The position numbers and the translations under genes are program-made. The notes under the pieces were generated by a model. That model was not told the DNA's origin and did not search any database. It saw only the letters and a list, made by a program, of their open reading frames with translations. From positions 558,036-622,035 of the forward strand of contig NZ_BBRA01000002.1 in the NCBI RefSeq assembly GCF_000975035.1: DNA of 64,000 bases, in the 5' to 3' direction. The DNA comes from Demequina flava (lineage in GTDB: Bacteria > Actinomycetota > Actinomycetes > Actinomycetales > Demequinaceae). Within the stretch, counting starts at the first letter, position 1. Each line of letters begins with the position of its first letter. Positions 26,744 to 35,238 of this stretch are shown here, piece by piece.

Positions 26744-27361
26744 TTAGCCGCGGAACGACTGGGCGCGGCGCTGCGTCGCCCACGCGACGATCTGCGTGCG
26801 CCGGCGCAGGCCCATCTTCGCTAGAACACTTGTGACGTGGTTCTTGACGGTCTTCTCGGCAATGCCGAGCTGGTCCGCGATCTCGCGGTTCGACTTCCCT
26901 TCGCCCACGGCCTTGAGCACTTTGCGCTCGGTCGGGGTCAGGCTTGAGATCGTCTCGTCCTCTTCAACATTGATGTGCTGCCCGTGCTCGCGCCCCGTCG
27001 CGCTGTCGCGCACGGCCTTCACGACCTCAGCTGAGCCTGCAGTCTTGGCGACAAAAGCATCGGCCCCCGCCTGTCGCGCTGCGGCACGCGCCTCGTCATC
27101 GTCATAACTGGTGAGCACCACGATGTGCGTGTCGGGCAAGGTGGAGCGGACGTGAGAGATGACATCGAGACCGGTGCCGTCTGGAAGTCTCAGGTCCGAG
27201 AGGATCACATCTGGACGTACGGCGTCGGCACGGCGAATTGCCTGCGCCACACTCGCTGCCTCGGCAACCACTTCGATTCCGTCGGCCCTATCGAGGATGT
27301 CGCAGATTCCGCGTCGCACCACTTCGTGGTCGTCGAGTACCAATACACGCACGTCAGACAT
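26744..27361 (-). CDS. NarL/DevR-family response regulator, orphan
   Basis: Cytosolic DNA-binding regulator of 205 residues. The receiver domain (about 1-120) has phospho-acceptor Asp56 in ILSDLRLPDG, Asp10/Asp11, Thr in VVLTSYDDD and Lys in VAKTAG. The LuxR-type HTH (about 140-200) carries LTPTERKVL, SNREIADQLG and EKTVKNHV. The HTH closely follows DevR/DosR. Start ATG 27361 is preferred over 27412: it opens MSDVRVLVLDD, and TACGAT lies 7 bases upstream (leaderless pattern). No kinase is adjacent; the DosS-like kinase at 17760-19373 is the likely partner by family. Confidence 0.88.
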   Translation of the reverse strand: MSDVRVLVLDDHEVVRRGICDILDRADGIEVVAEAASVAQAIRRADAVRPDVILSDLRLPDGTGLDVISHVRSTLPDTHIVVLTSYDDDEARAAARQAGADAFVAKTAGSAEVVKAVRDSATGREHGQHINVEEDETISSLTPTERKVLKAVGEGKSNREIADQLGIAEKTVKNHVTSVLAKMGLRRRTQIVAWATQRRAQSFRG

Positions 27362-27431
27362 ACCCTGCATCGTAGGCGTTACCTGCTGTTCTGCACGACT
27401 CGGCTCGCCCACGGCACCGCTATGGCGGCGT

Positions 27432-28379
27432 TCAGCGACTCACGCCACGCGGCGAGTACCGCCGCTGGCACCGCGCACACCAGTGCGTCGCACGCCCGCC
27501 AACGCTCGCCCGCTGCACCAGTGAGCCACACCGCGCGCACGGCTCCCCCGCACGCCCATAGGCCTCTAAGCCACGCTCAAAGTAGCCGGACTCACCATTC
27601 ACGTTGACGTAGAGCGCGTCGAAGCTCGTGCCACCAGCCCTGAGCGCGCTGCTCATCACGGTACGCGCGGCATCGACGAGCGTCCGCGCCTGCACCGAGG
27701 TCACGGCGTGGGCAGGGCGCTGAGGGTGCACACGCGCGTGCCACAGCGCCTCGTCCGCGTAGATGTTCCCAATACCGGAGACCAGGCTCTGATCAAGCAT
27801 GACCTGCTTGATGCCACGTGTCCCCCGGCGCCACGACCTCATCGCAGCGCGCTCGTCAAGGTGTGGATCCAGCGCGTCGCGACCGATGTGCGACACGCTC
27901 ACCGGCAACCTCGCGGCACCATCTCCGGCCCCGCCGGGCGCTCCATCGACCGTGGGTTCGAGCTCCTCGACGTGGAGATACCCAAATGTGCGCTGGTCCA
28001 GGAAGTCCAACACAAACTCATCGCCGCCACGGCGGAGCGCAAGCCGGGCCCTGCAATGGGAGTGCGGCTGAGGGGCATCGGCAGCGGTGTGCACCCGGAA
28101 TTGGCCGGACATGCCCAAGTGAGCCGAGAAGGCCTCAACCGGCACGGCCTTGCCAACCCCAGCATCGGCCGGATGCTCCAGCGGCATCCACAAGAACTTG
28201 CCCCTGCGAACGGGCGCAACAATCCGAGAACCCACCAGCATCGATTGGAACTGACGAGAGCCGCCGGGGAGGAGCCTCACACAGGAGTCGCGCCTGACAT
28301 CAACGGAGGTAATGAGCGCGCCGGTGACGAATGGGACGAGGCCGGCGCGAACGGTCTCGACCTCGGGAAGTTCGGGCAT
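27432..28379 (-). CDS. mutM: Formamidopyrimidine-DNA glycosylase
   Basis: Base-excision repair enzyme removing oxidised purines. It starts MPELPEVETV, where Pro2 is the catalytic nucleophile and Glu3 is essential. It carries the H2TH region (QVMLDQSLVSGIGNIYADEA) and a C-terminal zinc finger CxxC...CxxC (CARC and CARC). Its 315 residues are slightly long because of a Gly/Ala insert around residue 150. It begins 8 bases after the rnc stop. The usual downstream smc is absent; the DevR-like gene is there instead. Confidence 0.96.
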   Translation of the reverse strand: MPELPEVETVRAGLVPFVTGALITSVDVRRDSCVRLLPGGSRQFQSMLVGSRIVAPVRRGKFLWMPLEHPADAGVGKAVPVEAFSAHLGMSGQFRVHTAADAPQPHSHCRARLALRRGGDEFVLDFLDQRTFGYLHVEELEPTVDGAPGGAGDGAARLPVSVSHIGRDALDPHLDERAAMRSWRRGTRGIKQVMLDQSLVSGIGNIYADEALWHARVHPQRPAHAVTSVQARTLVDAARTVMSSALRAGGTSFDALYVNVNGESGYFERGLEAYGRAGEPCARCGSLVQRASVGGRATHWCARCQRRYSPRGVSR

Positions 28380-28387
28380 CGAGGACC

Positions 28388-29110
28388 CTACGCGGGAGCG
28401 TCAGCTGCGCTGGTGTCTGCAGCGATGAGCGCGGCGTATGCCTGAGACGCGGCCTCTTGCTCAGCGTGCTTCTTCGCGGACCCCACGCCCGTGCCGTATG
28501 CGGCGCCGTCGATCGTGACGGTCGCTGTGAAGGTGCGCGCGTGATCGGGGCCCTCCCCCTCACACGTGTACACAGGAGCACCCTTGCCTCGCTCAGCAGC
28601 GGCTTCCTGGAGCGAAGTCTTCCAATCCAGCGCCACGCCGGAGGTGGCGGCGGCTGCGAGGTGATTGGAAACCAGGCTCAACACGAAGTCACGGGAGGCA
28701 TCCATGCCGTGAGTGAGGTAGACCGCACCGATGATCGCCTCAACGGCGTCACACAGGATGGAGTCTTTGTCAGCGCCACCGGTGGTGCGCTCGCCCTTAC
28801 CCAGCAGAATGCATGGGCCCAAGTCGATGGTGCGTGCAATCTGCGACAGCGCCTTTTGAGAGACGGTGGCGGCACGCATCTTCGCGAGTTCACCCTCGGG
28901 AAGGTCGGGGTGATCGCGGTATAGGCGGTCGGTAACGACCACCCCGAGCACCGAGTCTCCGAGAAACTCCAGGCGCTCGTTGGTGGGAAGCCCGCCCGCC
29001 TCGTAGGCGAACGAGCGATGAGTGAGCGCGAGGACAAGTAAATCGGGGTCGATTGTGACACCCAGGCGTGCCACCAAGGCGTCGGCCGCAGCCTGCCCTG
29101 GAATGGTCAC
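28388..29110 (-). CDS. rnc: Ribonuclease III
   Basis: Double-strand-specific endoribonuclease of rRNA and mRNA processing. The catalytic domain has the signature NERLEFLGDSVLG (about residues 44-56) and metal-binding DAVEAIIGAVYL. A dsRNA-binding domain follows (about 160-230), with the helix GSAKKHAEQEAA. Length 240 residues is standard. Part of the rpmF-rnc-mutM unit. Confidence 0.97.
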   Translation of the reverse strand: MTIPGQAAADALVARLGVTIDPDLLVLALTHRSFAYEAGGLPTNERLEFLGDSVLGVVVTDRLYRDHPDLPEGELAKMRAATVSQKALSQIARTIDLGPCILLGKGERTTGGADKDSILCDAVEAIIGAVYLTHGMDASRDFVLSLVSNHLAAAATSGVALDWKTSLQEAAAERGKGAPVYTCEGEGPDHARTFTATVTIDGAAYGTGVGSAKKHAEQEAASQAYAALIAADTSAADAPA

Positions 29111-29137
29111 GTTACTTGTCCTCGCGCTGGAAACTCT

Positions 29138-29332
29138 TTACAGCTCGTTCTCGGTGCGCAGCGCCTCGGCGTACTGGCGGCCGTTGTAGGCACCACACGA
29201 GGGGCATGCGACGTGAGCGAGCTTGTCCGCCTTGCACGACGGGCACGTCGCGAGATTCGCAGCGGTGGTCTTCCACTGGGAGCGGCGAGCACGCGTGTTG
29301 CTGCGCGACATCTTGCGCTTGGGAACTGCCAC
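29138..29332 (-). CDS. rpmF: 50S ribosomal protein L32
   Basis: 64 residues starting [20 protein letters not shown], with two CPSC pairs that form a zinc site. It starts 2 bases after the DUF177 stop and is followed 27 bases later by rnc, the common DUF177-rpmF-rnc order. Confidence 0.98.
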   Translation of the reverse strand: MAVPKRKMSRSNTRARRSQWKTTAANLATCPSCKADKLAHVACPSCGAYNGRQYAEALRTENEL

Positions 29333-29334
29333 GG

Positions 29335-29886
29335 CTAACTCTCTTTCTGTTCAGTCAAACTCTGGAGCGCCGACCACCTCGGGTCGATCGCTTCGTGGGC
29401 GTGGTCCGGATCATTCTCGAGCCTTGCACCACATTGGTCACACAGCCCCGGGCAATCCGGGCGGCACAGCGGGGTGAACGGCAGTTTCATCACTACCGCG
29501 TCCCGCACCACGTCTTCAAGATCGAGGCTCTCACCATCAAACTTAAAGACGTCCTCGGGCTCTTCGCCGTCCTCGTCAGACTCGATCTCGCCGACTGTGA
29601 ACAATCCCTGGACAGTAGCGTCGACATCAAGCCGAACCTCATCCAAGCAACGTCCACACTCGCCAAGAGCCTGCGCGCGGGCGGTTCCGGAAACCCAGAT
29701 GCCTTCCGACACGGACTCGAGGCTCACATTGAGCTCCAGATCCGCACCTTCAGGCACGCTGATGATATCTGTGCCCAGGGCCTGGGGCACCGCAAACGAT
29801 TCGCTCACCTCGCGGTGTGCACCGGGACTCCGGACAATGTCCCTCACATGGAACACGTACGGAGAGGTGGTTGGGCGGTGCGACAT
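29335..29886 (-). CDS. YceD/DUF177 family protein
   Basis: Conserved partner of rpmF, connected in bacteria and plastids with 23S rRNA maturation. It has 183 residues, a central [10 protein letters not shown] and C-terminal cysteines ([14 protein letters not shown]) typical of DUF177. It carries its own SD (GGGAGG) and lies 94 bases after coaD; TAAAGT in that gap (near 29960) could be a -10. Confidence 0.92.
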   Translation of the reverse strand: MSHRPTTSPYVFHVRDIVRSPGAHREVSESFAVPQALGTDIISVPEGADLELNVSLESVSEGIWVSGTARAQALGECGRCLDEVRLDVDATVQGLFTVGEIESDEDGEEPEDVFKFDGESLDLEDVVRDAVVMKLPFTPLCRPDCPGLCDQCGARLENDPDHAHEAIDPRWSALQSLTEQKES

Positions 29887-29980
29887 CGTGCACCTCCCAT
29901 CGTTTCCAGTCCCTCAGGACCTGGCCCTTACAACATCAGCAGGACCGACGCACTACTTTACGCGATAACCGGCCCTAGTC

Positions 29981-30463
29981 TCAACTTGACGCGGCCAGTG
30001 AGCGTGCAATCGCCTCAGACACGCCGGCCGGCACGTACGACGACACGTCCCCGCCGTGCCTTGCCACGTCCCTCACCAGCGATGATGCGACGTGGCTGAG
30101 TCCATTGTCTCCCACAATGAAGACGGTCTCAATTCCGCTCAGCGACCTATTCATCAGCGCCATGGGACGCTCTGCGTCGAAGTCCGCTCCCCCGCGCAAT
30201 CCCTTGACGATGGCATCGGCGCCTGCGTCACGGCAAAAGTCGACCAGCAGGCCGTCTGTCTGGGTGGCGCGGACGCCCTCGATATTCACCGTAGCGGCGG
30301 CCGCGAGTGCCACCCGGGTCTCGGAGTCCAGGAGCGGCGTCTTGGTCGAGTTGTGTGCGACCGCGATGATCACCTCGTCGAACAGGGCAGCGGCACGCGC
30401 GGCGATGTCGACGTGGCCGACCGTGATGGGGTCGAAGGTGCCAGGAAAGACAGCAATGCTCAT
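29981..30463 (-). CDS. coaD: Phosphopantetheine adenylyltransferase
   Basis: Adenylates 4'-phosphopantetheine to dephospho-CoA. It starts MSIAVFPGTFDPITVGHVDI with the (T/V)GH nucleotidyltransferase motif, and has KGLRGGADF and SSLVRDVARHGGDV, both conserved in the family. 160 residues is normal. It follows rsmD by 15 bases, the widespread rsmD-coaD pair. Confidence 0.97.
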   Translation of the reverse strand: MSIAVFPGTFDPITVGHVDIAARAAALFDEVIIAVAHNSTKTPLLDSETRVALAAAATVNIEGVRATQTDGLLVDFCRDAGADAIVKGLRGGADFDAERPMALMNRSLSGIETVFIVGDNGLSHVASSLVRDVARHGGDVSSYVPAGVSEAIARSLAASS

Positions 30464-30478
30464 GGGGCCGACGCTACC

Positions 30479-31093
30479 TCACGCACCTGCGGCCGTGTCC
30501 GGCTCGCTGTGCTCGCCCGGGTCCGCTTCGTCACCTGAGCGAGCCTCCGCGAGCGCCGCATACGTTAGGCGGGTCTCCCCGTAGTCCTTTTGGGCGACGA
30601 TCTCGAGTTGCGCAGGCCAGGTCGCAGCCTCTGCGCGAGTCGAGGATTCTAGGACAACCGTGGCGTCGGGAGCCAAGAGCGCGGGAAGTGCGGACAGCAC
30701 GGCCTCAACTTCCTTGGGCGGCAAGTCATACGGAGGATCGATCATCACGAGGTCATAGGAGCCCGCTGTTCGGGAGACAAAGCTCCCGGCCTTCTCCTTG
30801 ACGACGCGGGCACGGGTGCCCACCGACAGCGTGCGAACATTGCCTTGCAACACCCGCGCGGCTGATGCCGCCGACTCCACCAACGTGACGCTCGCGGCTC
30901 CCCTGCTCAGGGCCTCGAACCCGAGTGCTCCGGATCCCGCATACAGATCGAGTGCGACTGCGTCCCTCAGTACGTCGGAGTGGTCGAGACGCGAAAACAG
31001 CGCTTCGCGGACACGGTCTGTCGTGGGTCGCGTGCCTCGGGGCGGCACGCTGAGCCGCCTGCCGCCGAACTCTCCCGCAATGATTCTTGTCAC
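30479..31093 (-). CDS. rsmD: 16S rRNA (guanine966-N2)-methyltransferase
   Basis: Methylates G966 of 16S rRNA with S-adenosylmethionine. It carries LDLYAGSGALGFEALSRG (SAM site) and the catalytic MIDPPYD. The start is GTG 31093 (MTRIIAGEFGGRRL): 204 residues and the classic N-terminus. The open frame to 31420 would read into the divergent GH5 gene. TACGCT lies 6 bases before the GTG, so it may be leaderless. A Glu/Asp-rich tail ends the protein. Confidence 0.94.
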   Translation of the reverse strand: MTRIIAGEFGGRRLSVPPRGTRPTTDRVREALFSRLDHSDVLRDAVALDLYAGSGALGFEALSRGAASVTLVESAASAARVLQGNVRTLSVGTRARVVKEKAGSFVSRTAGSYDLVMIDPPYDLPPKEVEAVLSALPALLAPDATVVLESSTRAEAATWPAQLEIVAQKDYGETRLTYAALAEARSGDEADPGEHSEPDTAAGA

Positions 31094-31172
31094 ACTTCCA
31101 GCGTACGGGCAGGGTGGGCGCCGGCGCGTCACTAGGGTGGATCCGGAGCATTGAATACCTGAGGGGATCCAC

Positions 31173-32969
31173 GTGAGCGAGCACAACACCACCGTCTGGT
31201 GGCGCCAGCGGCGAGTCATCATTCCAGCGGCGGTGGGAGCCGCATTACTCCTGGTAGCAGCAGGGTGGGCAGTAGGACGCGCGATCGACCCGGCCGCCCC
31301 TGCGCCGACCCAGGCAGACGCCGCTTCACCAGGAGCGTCGGCCGAGCCAACGTCGAGCGCATCCCCCGAGCCTGACGAGGTGGTCTTGGGCCCCGCATGT
31401 ATGGCGATGGTCGACATCACGTCGGAGTGGGACGGCGGGTATCAAGCGGACGTGTCCGTGACCGCTGCAGGCATCGACATTCCAGACTGGACCGTGTCAC
31501 TGGACCTGGCCGATGCGAAGGTCACGTCATCGTGGAACAGCACTCTCGAGGTGGACGCTTCGGGCGCGACCTCGGCAGACAACATGGACTACAACGGTGC
31601 CGTCGACGCCGACGCCAGTACCGATTTTGGCTTCACCGCGACGGGCGAGGCAAACGTCACGGACGTCACCTGCTCGTCTTCAGTGGCGGGCCTCACTACA
31701 GCGAAGGACGATACCGATACGGGCATGGCCGACTCGGCCAACCTCTCCGCACCAGTGAATGCACCGAGCGGCGATGACTGGCTCAGCGTCGATGGCAACT
31801 CCCTTGTCGATTCCCATGGCAACGAGGTGTGGCTGACGGGGGCCAACTGGTTTGGCTTCAATACGTCTGAACGAGTGCTTCACGGCCTGTGGTCGGTCAA
31901 CCTCGCGGACACCATGGCGGCCTACGCGGACCAGGGCCTCAACGTCATCCGTATCCCGATCTCGACGCAGCTGTTGCTCGAGTGGCGCGCGGGCGAGGCG
32001 AGCACGACAACCAACGTCAACACCTCGGCGAACCCTGAACTCGAAGGGCTCACGACGCTCGAGATCTTCGACGTGTTTCTCGCGCAATCGAAGGCCCACG
32101 GAGTGAAGGTCATCCTTGACATGCACTCTGCGGAGGCCGACAACACCGGCCACCTGGCTCCGCTGTGGCACACCGCGGCTGTCTCCGAAGACGACTTCTT
32201 CGCAGCATGGGAATGGGTAGCCGAGCGGTACCGCGACGACGACACGGTCATCGCCTTCGACCTTCAGAACGAACCTCACGGCAAGCCACCCGAGGATCAG
32301 CGAGCAAGTTGGGGCGACGACGGCGACAACGACTGGCGCGCGGTGGCGTCAGAGGCGGCTGACCGAATTCACGACATTCACCCCGACGTCTTGCTAATGG
32401 TCGAGGGCATTGAGTCAACGCCGCGCAACGGGTCCTCGTGGTCGAGCAACGATCCAGGTGACTACGACATCACCTGGTGGGGCGGAAATCTGCGACTGGC
32501 GGGCGACGATCCAGTCGATGGCCCCGACGACAAACTCATGTACTCTCCGCACGATTACGGCCCCCTGGTCTACGAACAGCCATGGTTCCAGGGCGACTTC
32601 ACCGCGGACAGTCTTGAGTCCGACGTCTGGACCCCCAATTGGCTATACCTCCACGATGAGGGCATTTCACCGCTTCTCATCGGCGAATGGGGCGGGCGCT
32701 TGGGCGAGGACGATCGACAAGATCGTTGGCTCACCGCATTGCGCGATCTCATCGAGGACCGGCGACTCCATCACACGTTCTGGTCGCTGAACCCCAACTC
32801 TGGAGATACCGGAGGCCTCTTGCTCGATGACTGGACGACGTGGGACGCCGACAAGATGGCGCTGCTCCAGCCCGTGCTGTGGACAGACGGTGCCGGGTCC
32901 GCTGTGGGGCTTGACCACGAGGTTCCGCTCGGGGCTACGGGAGTTTCACTGAGCGAGTACCACCGCTGA
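31173..32969 (+). CDS. Membrane-tethered or secreted GH5 endoglucanase with N-terminal CBM2
   Basis: 598-residue cellulase. The N-terminus has one hydrophobic helix (about residues 14-35) after a short basic stretch, so it is either a membrane anchor or an uncleaved-looking signal. A Pro/Ser spacer and a CBM2-like module (about 68-165, CMAMVDIT to VTDVTC) follow. The GH5 catalytic domain occupies about 205-590; it opens WLTGANWFGFN and has acid/base Glu367 in QNEPHGK and nucleophile Glu505 in LIGEWGG. The motifs resemble actinobacterial GH5 endoglucanases such as Acidothermus E1. GTG 31173 follows GAGGGG. It sits between rsmD and recG, which are usually close neighbours. Confidence 0.9.
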   Translation: MSEHNTTVWWRQRRVIIPAAVGAALLLVAAGWAVGRAIDPAAPAPTQADAASPGASAEPTSSASPEPDEVVLGPACMAMVDITSEWDGGYQADVSVTAAGIDIPDWTVSLDLADAKVTSSWNSTLEVDASGATSADNMDYNGAVDADASTDFGFTATGEANVTDVTCSSSVAGLTTAKDDTDTGMADSANLSAPVNAPSGDDWLSVDGNSLVDSHGNEVWLTGANWFGFNTSERVLHGLWSVNLADTMAAYADQGLNVIRIPISTQLLLEWRAGEASTTTNVNTSANPELEGLTTLEIFDVFLAQSKAHGVKVILDMHSAEADNTGHLAPLWHTAAVSEDDFFAAWEWVAERYRDDDTVIAFDLQNEPHGKPPEDQRASWGDDGDNDWRAVASEAADRIHDIHPDVLLMVEGIESTPRNGSSWSSNDPGDYDITWWGGNLRLAGDDPVDGPDDKLMYSPHDYGPLVYEQPWFQGDFTADSLESDVWTPNWLYLHDEGISPLLIGEWGGRLGEDDRQDRWLTALRDLIEDRRLHHTFWSLNPNSGDTGGLLLDDWTTWDADKMALLQPVLWTDGAGSAVGLDHEVPLGATGVSLSEYHR

Positions 32970-32991
32970 GCGGTCCCCACCAGGCTGACCT

Positions 32992-35238
32992 CTAGCCTCG
33001 CTCGAGGAAGGCCTCGCGCTCGGGGTCAAGCCAGTCTTGGACGGCCGATGCCAGGGCGGGGTGATCGCCAAGGCTCGGATCAGCGTCAATCACCTCGGCA
33101 GCAGCCACGCGCGCGTCTTCAATCACCTTGGCGTCGCGCACGGCGCGCAGGAGCCTTAAGGAAGAGCGGCCGCCCGACTGCGCGGCACCCAACACATCGC
33201 CTTCGCGACGCAACTCCAGGTCCTTTTCTGCCAGCACAAACCCGTCTGAGGTGTCCGCGAGCGCCTGCAGACGCTCGCGCGCAACGGTGCCATCCTCCGC
33301 GCGTGTCACGAGCAGGCACAGTGATGGGAGGTCCGAACGCCCAACGCGGCCGCGGAGCTGATGCAACTGAGAGATTCCGAAGCGCTCAGCGTCCAGCACC
33401 ACGATCATCGTGGCTTCAGGAACGTCGACACCCACCTCGATCACCGTCGTGGACACCAACACCGGCGTCTGCCCGCTCGCAAAGGCTGACATCGCCGCGT
33501 CCTTGTCGTCCGCGGACAAGCGGCCATGCATCATCCCGATGCGCACACCCTTGAGTTCGGGACGGCGCGCCAACTCGTCGACTGTGGCTGTCACCGATGC
33601 CAAGGGAACCTTCGGCTCCTCTGTCGCCACGGCATCGGCGATATCCAAGGTCAACTCTTCGGAGTCGTCGCCATCGGGCTCGACAGTCTCCGCAGGCTCA
33701 TCGACGTCCTCGTCAATGCGCGGACACACCACGTAAACCCGATGGCCCTTGTCGGCTTCCTCGCGAACGCGCTGCCAGGCACGCGCGAGCCACGCTTCGT
33801 TCTCCGCCGGTACCAGGTGCGTCGTGATGTCGACGCGCCCAGCGGGACGCTGCCCAAGCACTGACGTCTCGAGGTCTCCGAAGACGGTCATCGCGACCGT
33901 GCGCGGGATCGGCGTGGCAGTCATCACGAGCGTGTGGGGCGGACGGTCTCCACGCTCGCGTAGGGCATCGCGCTGCTCAACCCCGAAGCGGTGCTGCTCA
34001 TCCACGACGACTAAGCCGAGATCGGCGTACTGAACGCCCTCAGACAACAGTGCATGGGTACCGACCACGATCCCCGCGGCCCCCGACGCCGCCTCACCCA
34101 GGGCCTGCCGACGCGCCTTGGACCCCAGCGATCCAGTGAGCAGCGCGATCCGCGTCGCGCCGTCCGCACCAGTCAGCATCCCGCCGTCCGCGAGCGGGCC
34201 AAGAAGTTCTCTCAATGAGCGCGCGTGCTGGGCGGCGAGCACCTCTGTGGGCGCGAGGAGCGCCGCCTGTCCCCCGGCGTCGATCACCTGCGCCATGGCG
34301 CGCAGCGCCACCACAGTCTTGCCAGCGCCCACGTCGCCCTGGAGCAACCGCAGCATCGGCCGGTCTCGCTCAAGGTCAGCCGCGATCTCACGACCCACGT
34401 GAACTTGCGCCTCGGTTAATGGAAACGGAAGCCGGGCGTCCAGCGCCGCGGCGAGCCCGTTGGCCTTCGCGGGGCGCGGTGTCGCAGTCAGATCGGCATG
34501 CGCGGCACGTCGCCTGGCGAGCGCCGTTTGGAGCACAAACGCTTCCTCAAAGCGCAATCGGTCGCGGCCGCGCTTCCAGTCGGCGTCGGTGTCGGGGACG
34601 TGGACCAATTGGAGCGCCTCGCGCAGTCCCGGTAAGTCGCGCTTTTCCAGGGCCGATGCTGGCACGGGATCCGGCAGATCCTCAGCGGTGAGGGGGTCAA
34701 GAACGGTGCGCACCGATCGCCCGATCCGCCACGTCGGGACCGATGCTGTGGCGGGGTAGATCGGGATAGGGCGAGAGGCTTCCAGAACAGCCTCGTCCTC
34801 GCTGGCAGCGTCCACGCCAACGATCACGTAGTCGGGGTGCGTGAGTTGCCGGCGCCCGCGGTACTCACCGACGGTGCCGGTGAACAGGCCAGTCCGGCCG
34901 GCGCGGAGTTTGTCCTCGTGCATACGCAGCACGCCCGCGCGCTTGGCGAAGAATGTGAGTTGAAGTGAGGAGGCTCCGTCGGTCACGACCGCCTCGAGCA
35001 TCGCGCCGCCGCGGGAGCGCATTGACCGCACTTGGACGGATTTCACCTGCGCCATGACCGTGACGTGTTCGCCCAGGCGCAGCGCGGCGATGTCCGTCAT
35101 CTCCCCCGGCGCTCCATAGCGGCGCGGATAGTGGCGGACTAGGTCACCGACAGATTCGAGTCCGAGTTTCTTCAGCCCCCCAGCAGTACGGGCGCCGAGC
35201 ACTGCCTTCAGCGGCTCACGCAGTCGCTCAGGACTCAT
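32992..35238 (-). CDS. recG: ATP-dependent DNA helicase RecG
   Basis: Branch-migrating helicase for stalled forks and recombination. An N-terminal wedge/OB domain (about 1-240) precedes helicase domains with Walker A GDVGAGKT (about 303-310), DEQHRFG (Walker B box), TATPIPRT and QLRGRVGR. 748 residues, family-typical. It overlaps the upstream DAK2 gene by ATGA (35235-35238), so they are translationally coupled. Confidence 0.97.
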   Translation of the reverse strand: MSPERLREPLKAVLGARTAGGLKKLGLESVGDLVRHYPRRYGAPGEMTDIAALRLGEHVTVMAQVKSVQVRSMRSRGGAMLEAVVTDGASSLQLTFFAKRAGVLRMHEDKLRAGRTGLFTGTVGEYRGRRQLTHPDYVIVGVDAASEDEAVLEASRPIPIYPATASVPTWRIGRSVRTVLDPLTAEDLPDPVPASALEKRDLPGLREALQLVHVPDTDADWKRGRDRLRFEEAFVLQTALARRRAAHADLTATPRPAKANGLAAALDARLPFPLTEAQVHVGREIAADLERDRPMLRLLQGDVGAGKTVVALRAMAQVIDAGGQAALLAPTEVLAAQHARSLRELLGPLADGGMLTGADGATRIALLTGSLGSKARRQALGEAASGAAGIVVGTHALLSEGVQYADLGLVVVDEQHRFGVEQRDALRERGDRPPHTLVMTATPIPRTVAMTVFGDLETSVLGQRPAGRVDITTHLVPAENEAWLARAWQRVREEADKGHRVYVVCPRIDEDVDEPAETVEPDGDDSEELTLDIADAVATEEPKVPLASVTATVDELARRPELKGVRIGMMHGRLSADDKDAAMSAFASGQTPVLVSTTVIEVGVDVPEATMIVVLDAERFGISQLHQLRGRVGRSDLPSLCLLVTRAEDGTVARERLQALADTSDGFVLAEKDLELRREGDVLGAAQSGGRSSLRLLRAVRDAKVIEDARVAAAEVIDADPSLGDHPALASAVQDWLDPEREAFLERG

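Noticed and set aside
30479-31420. Long start of rsmD at 31420
   Set aside because: It would cover 109 residues antisense to the GH5 gene; the conserved N-terminus begins at GTG 31093.
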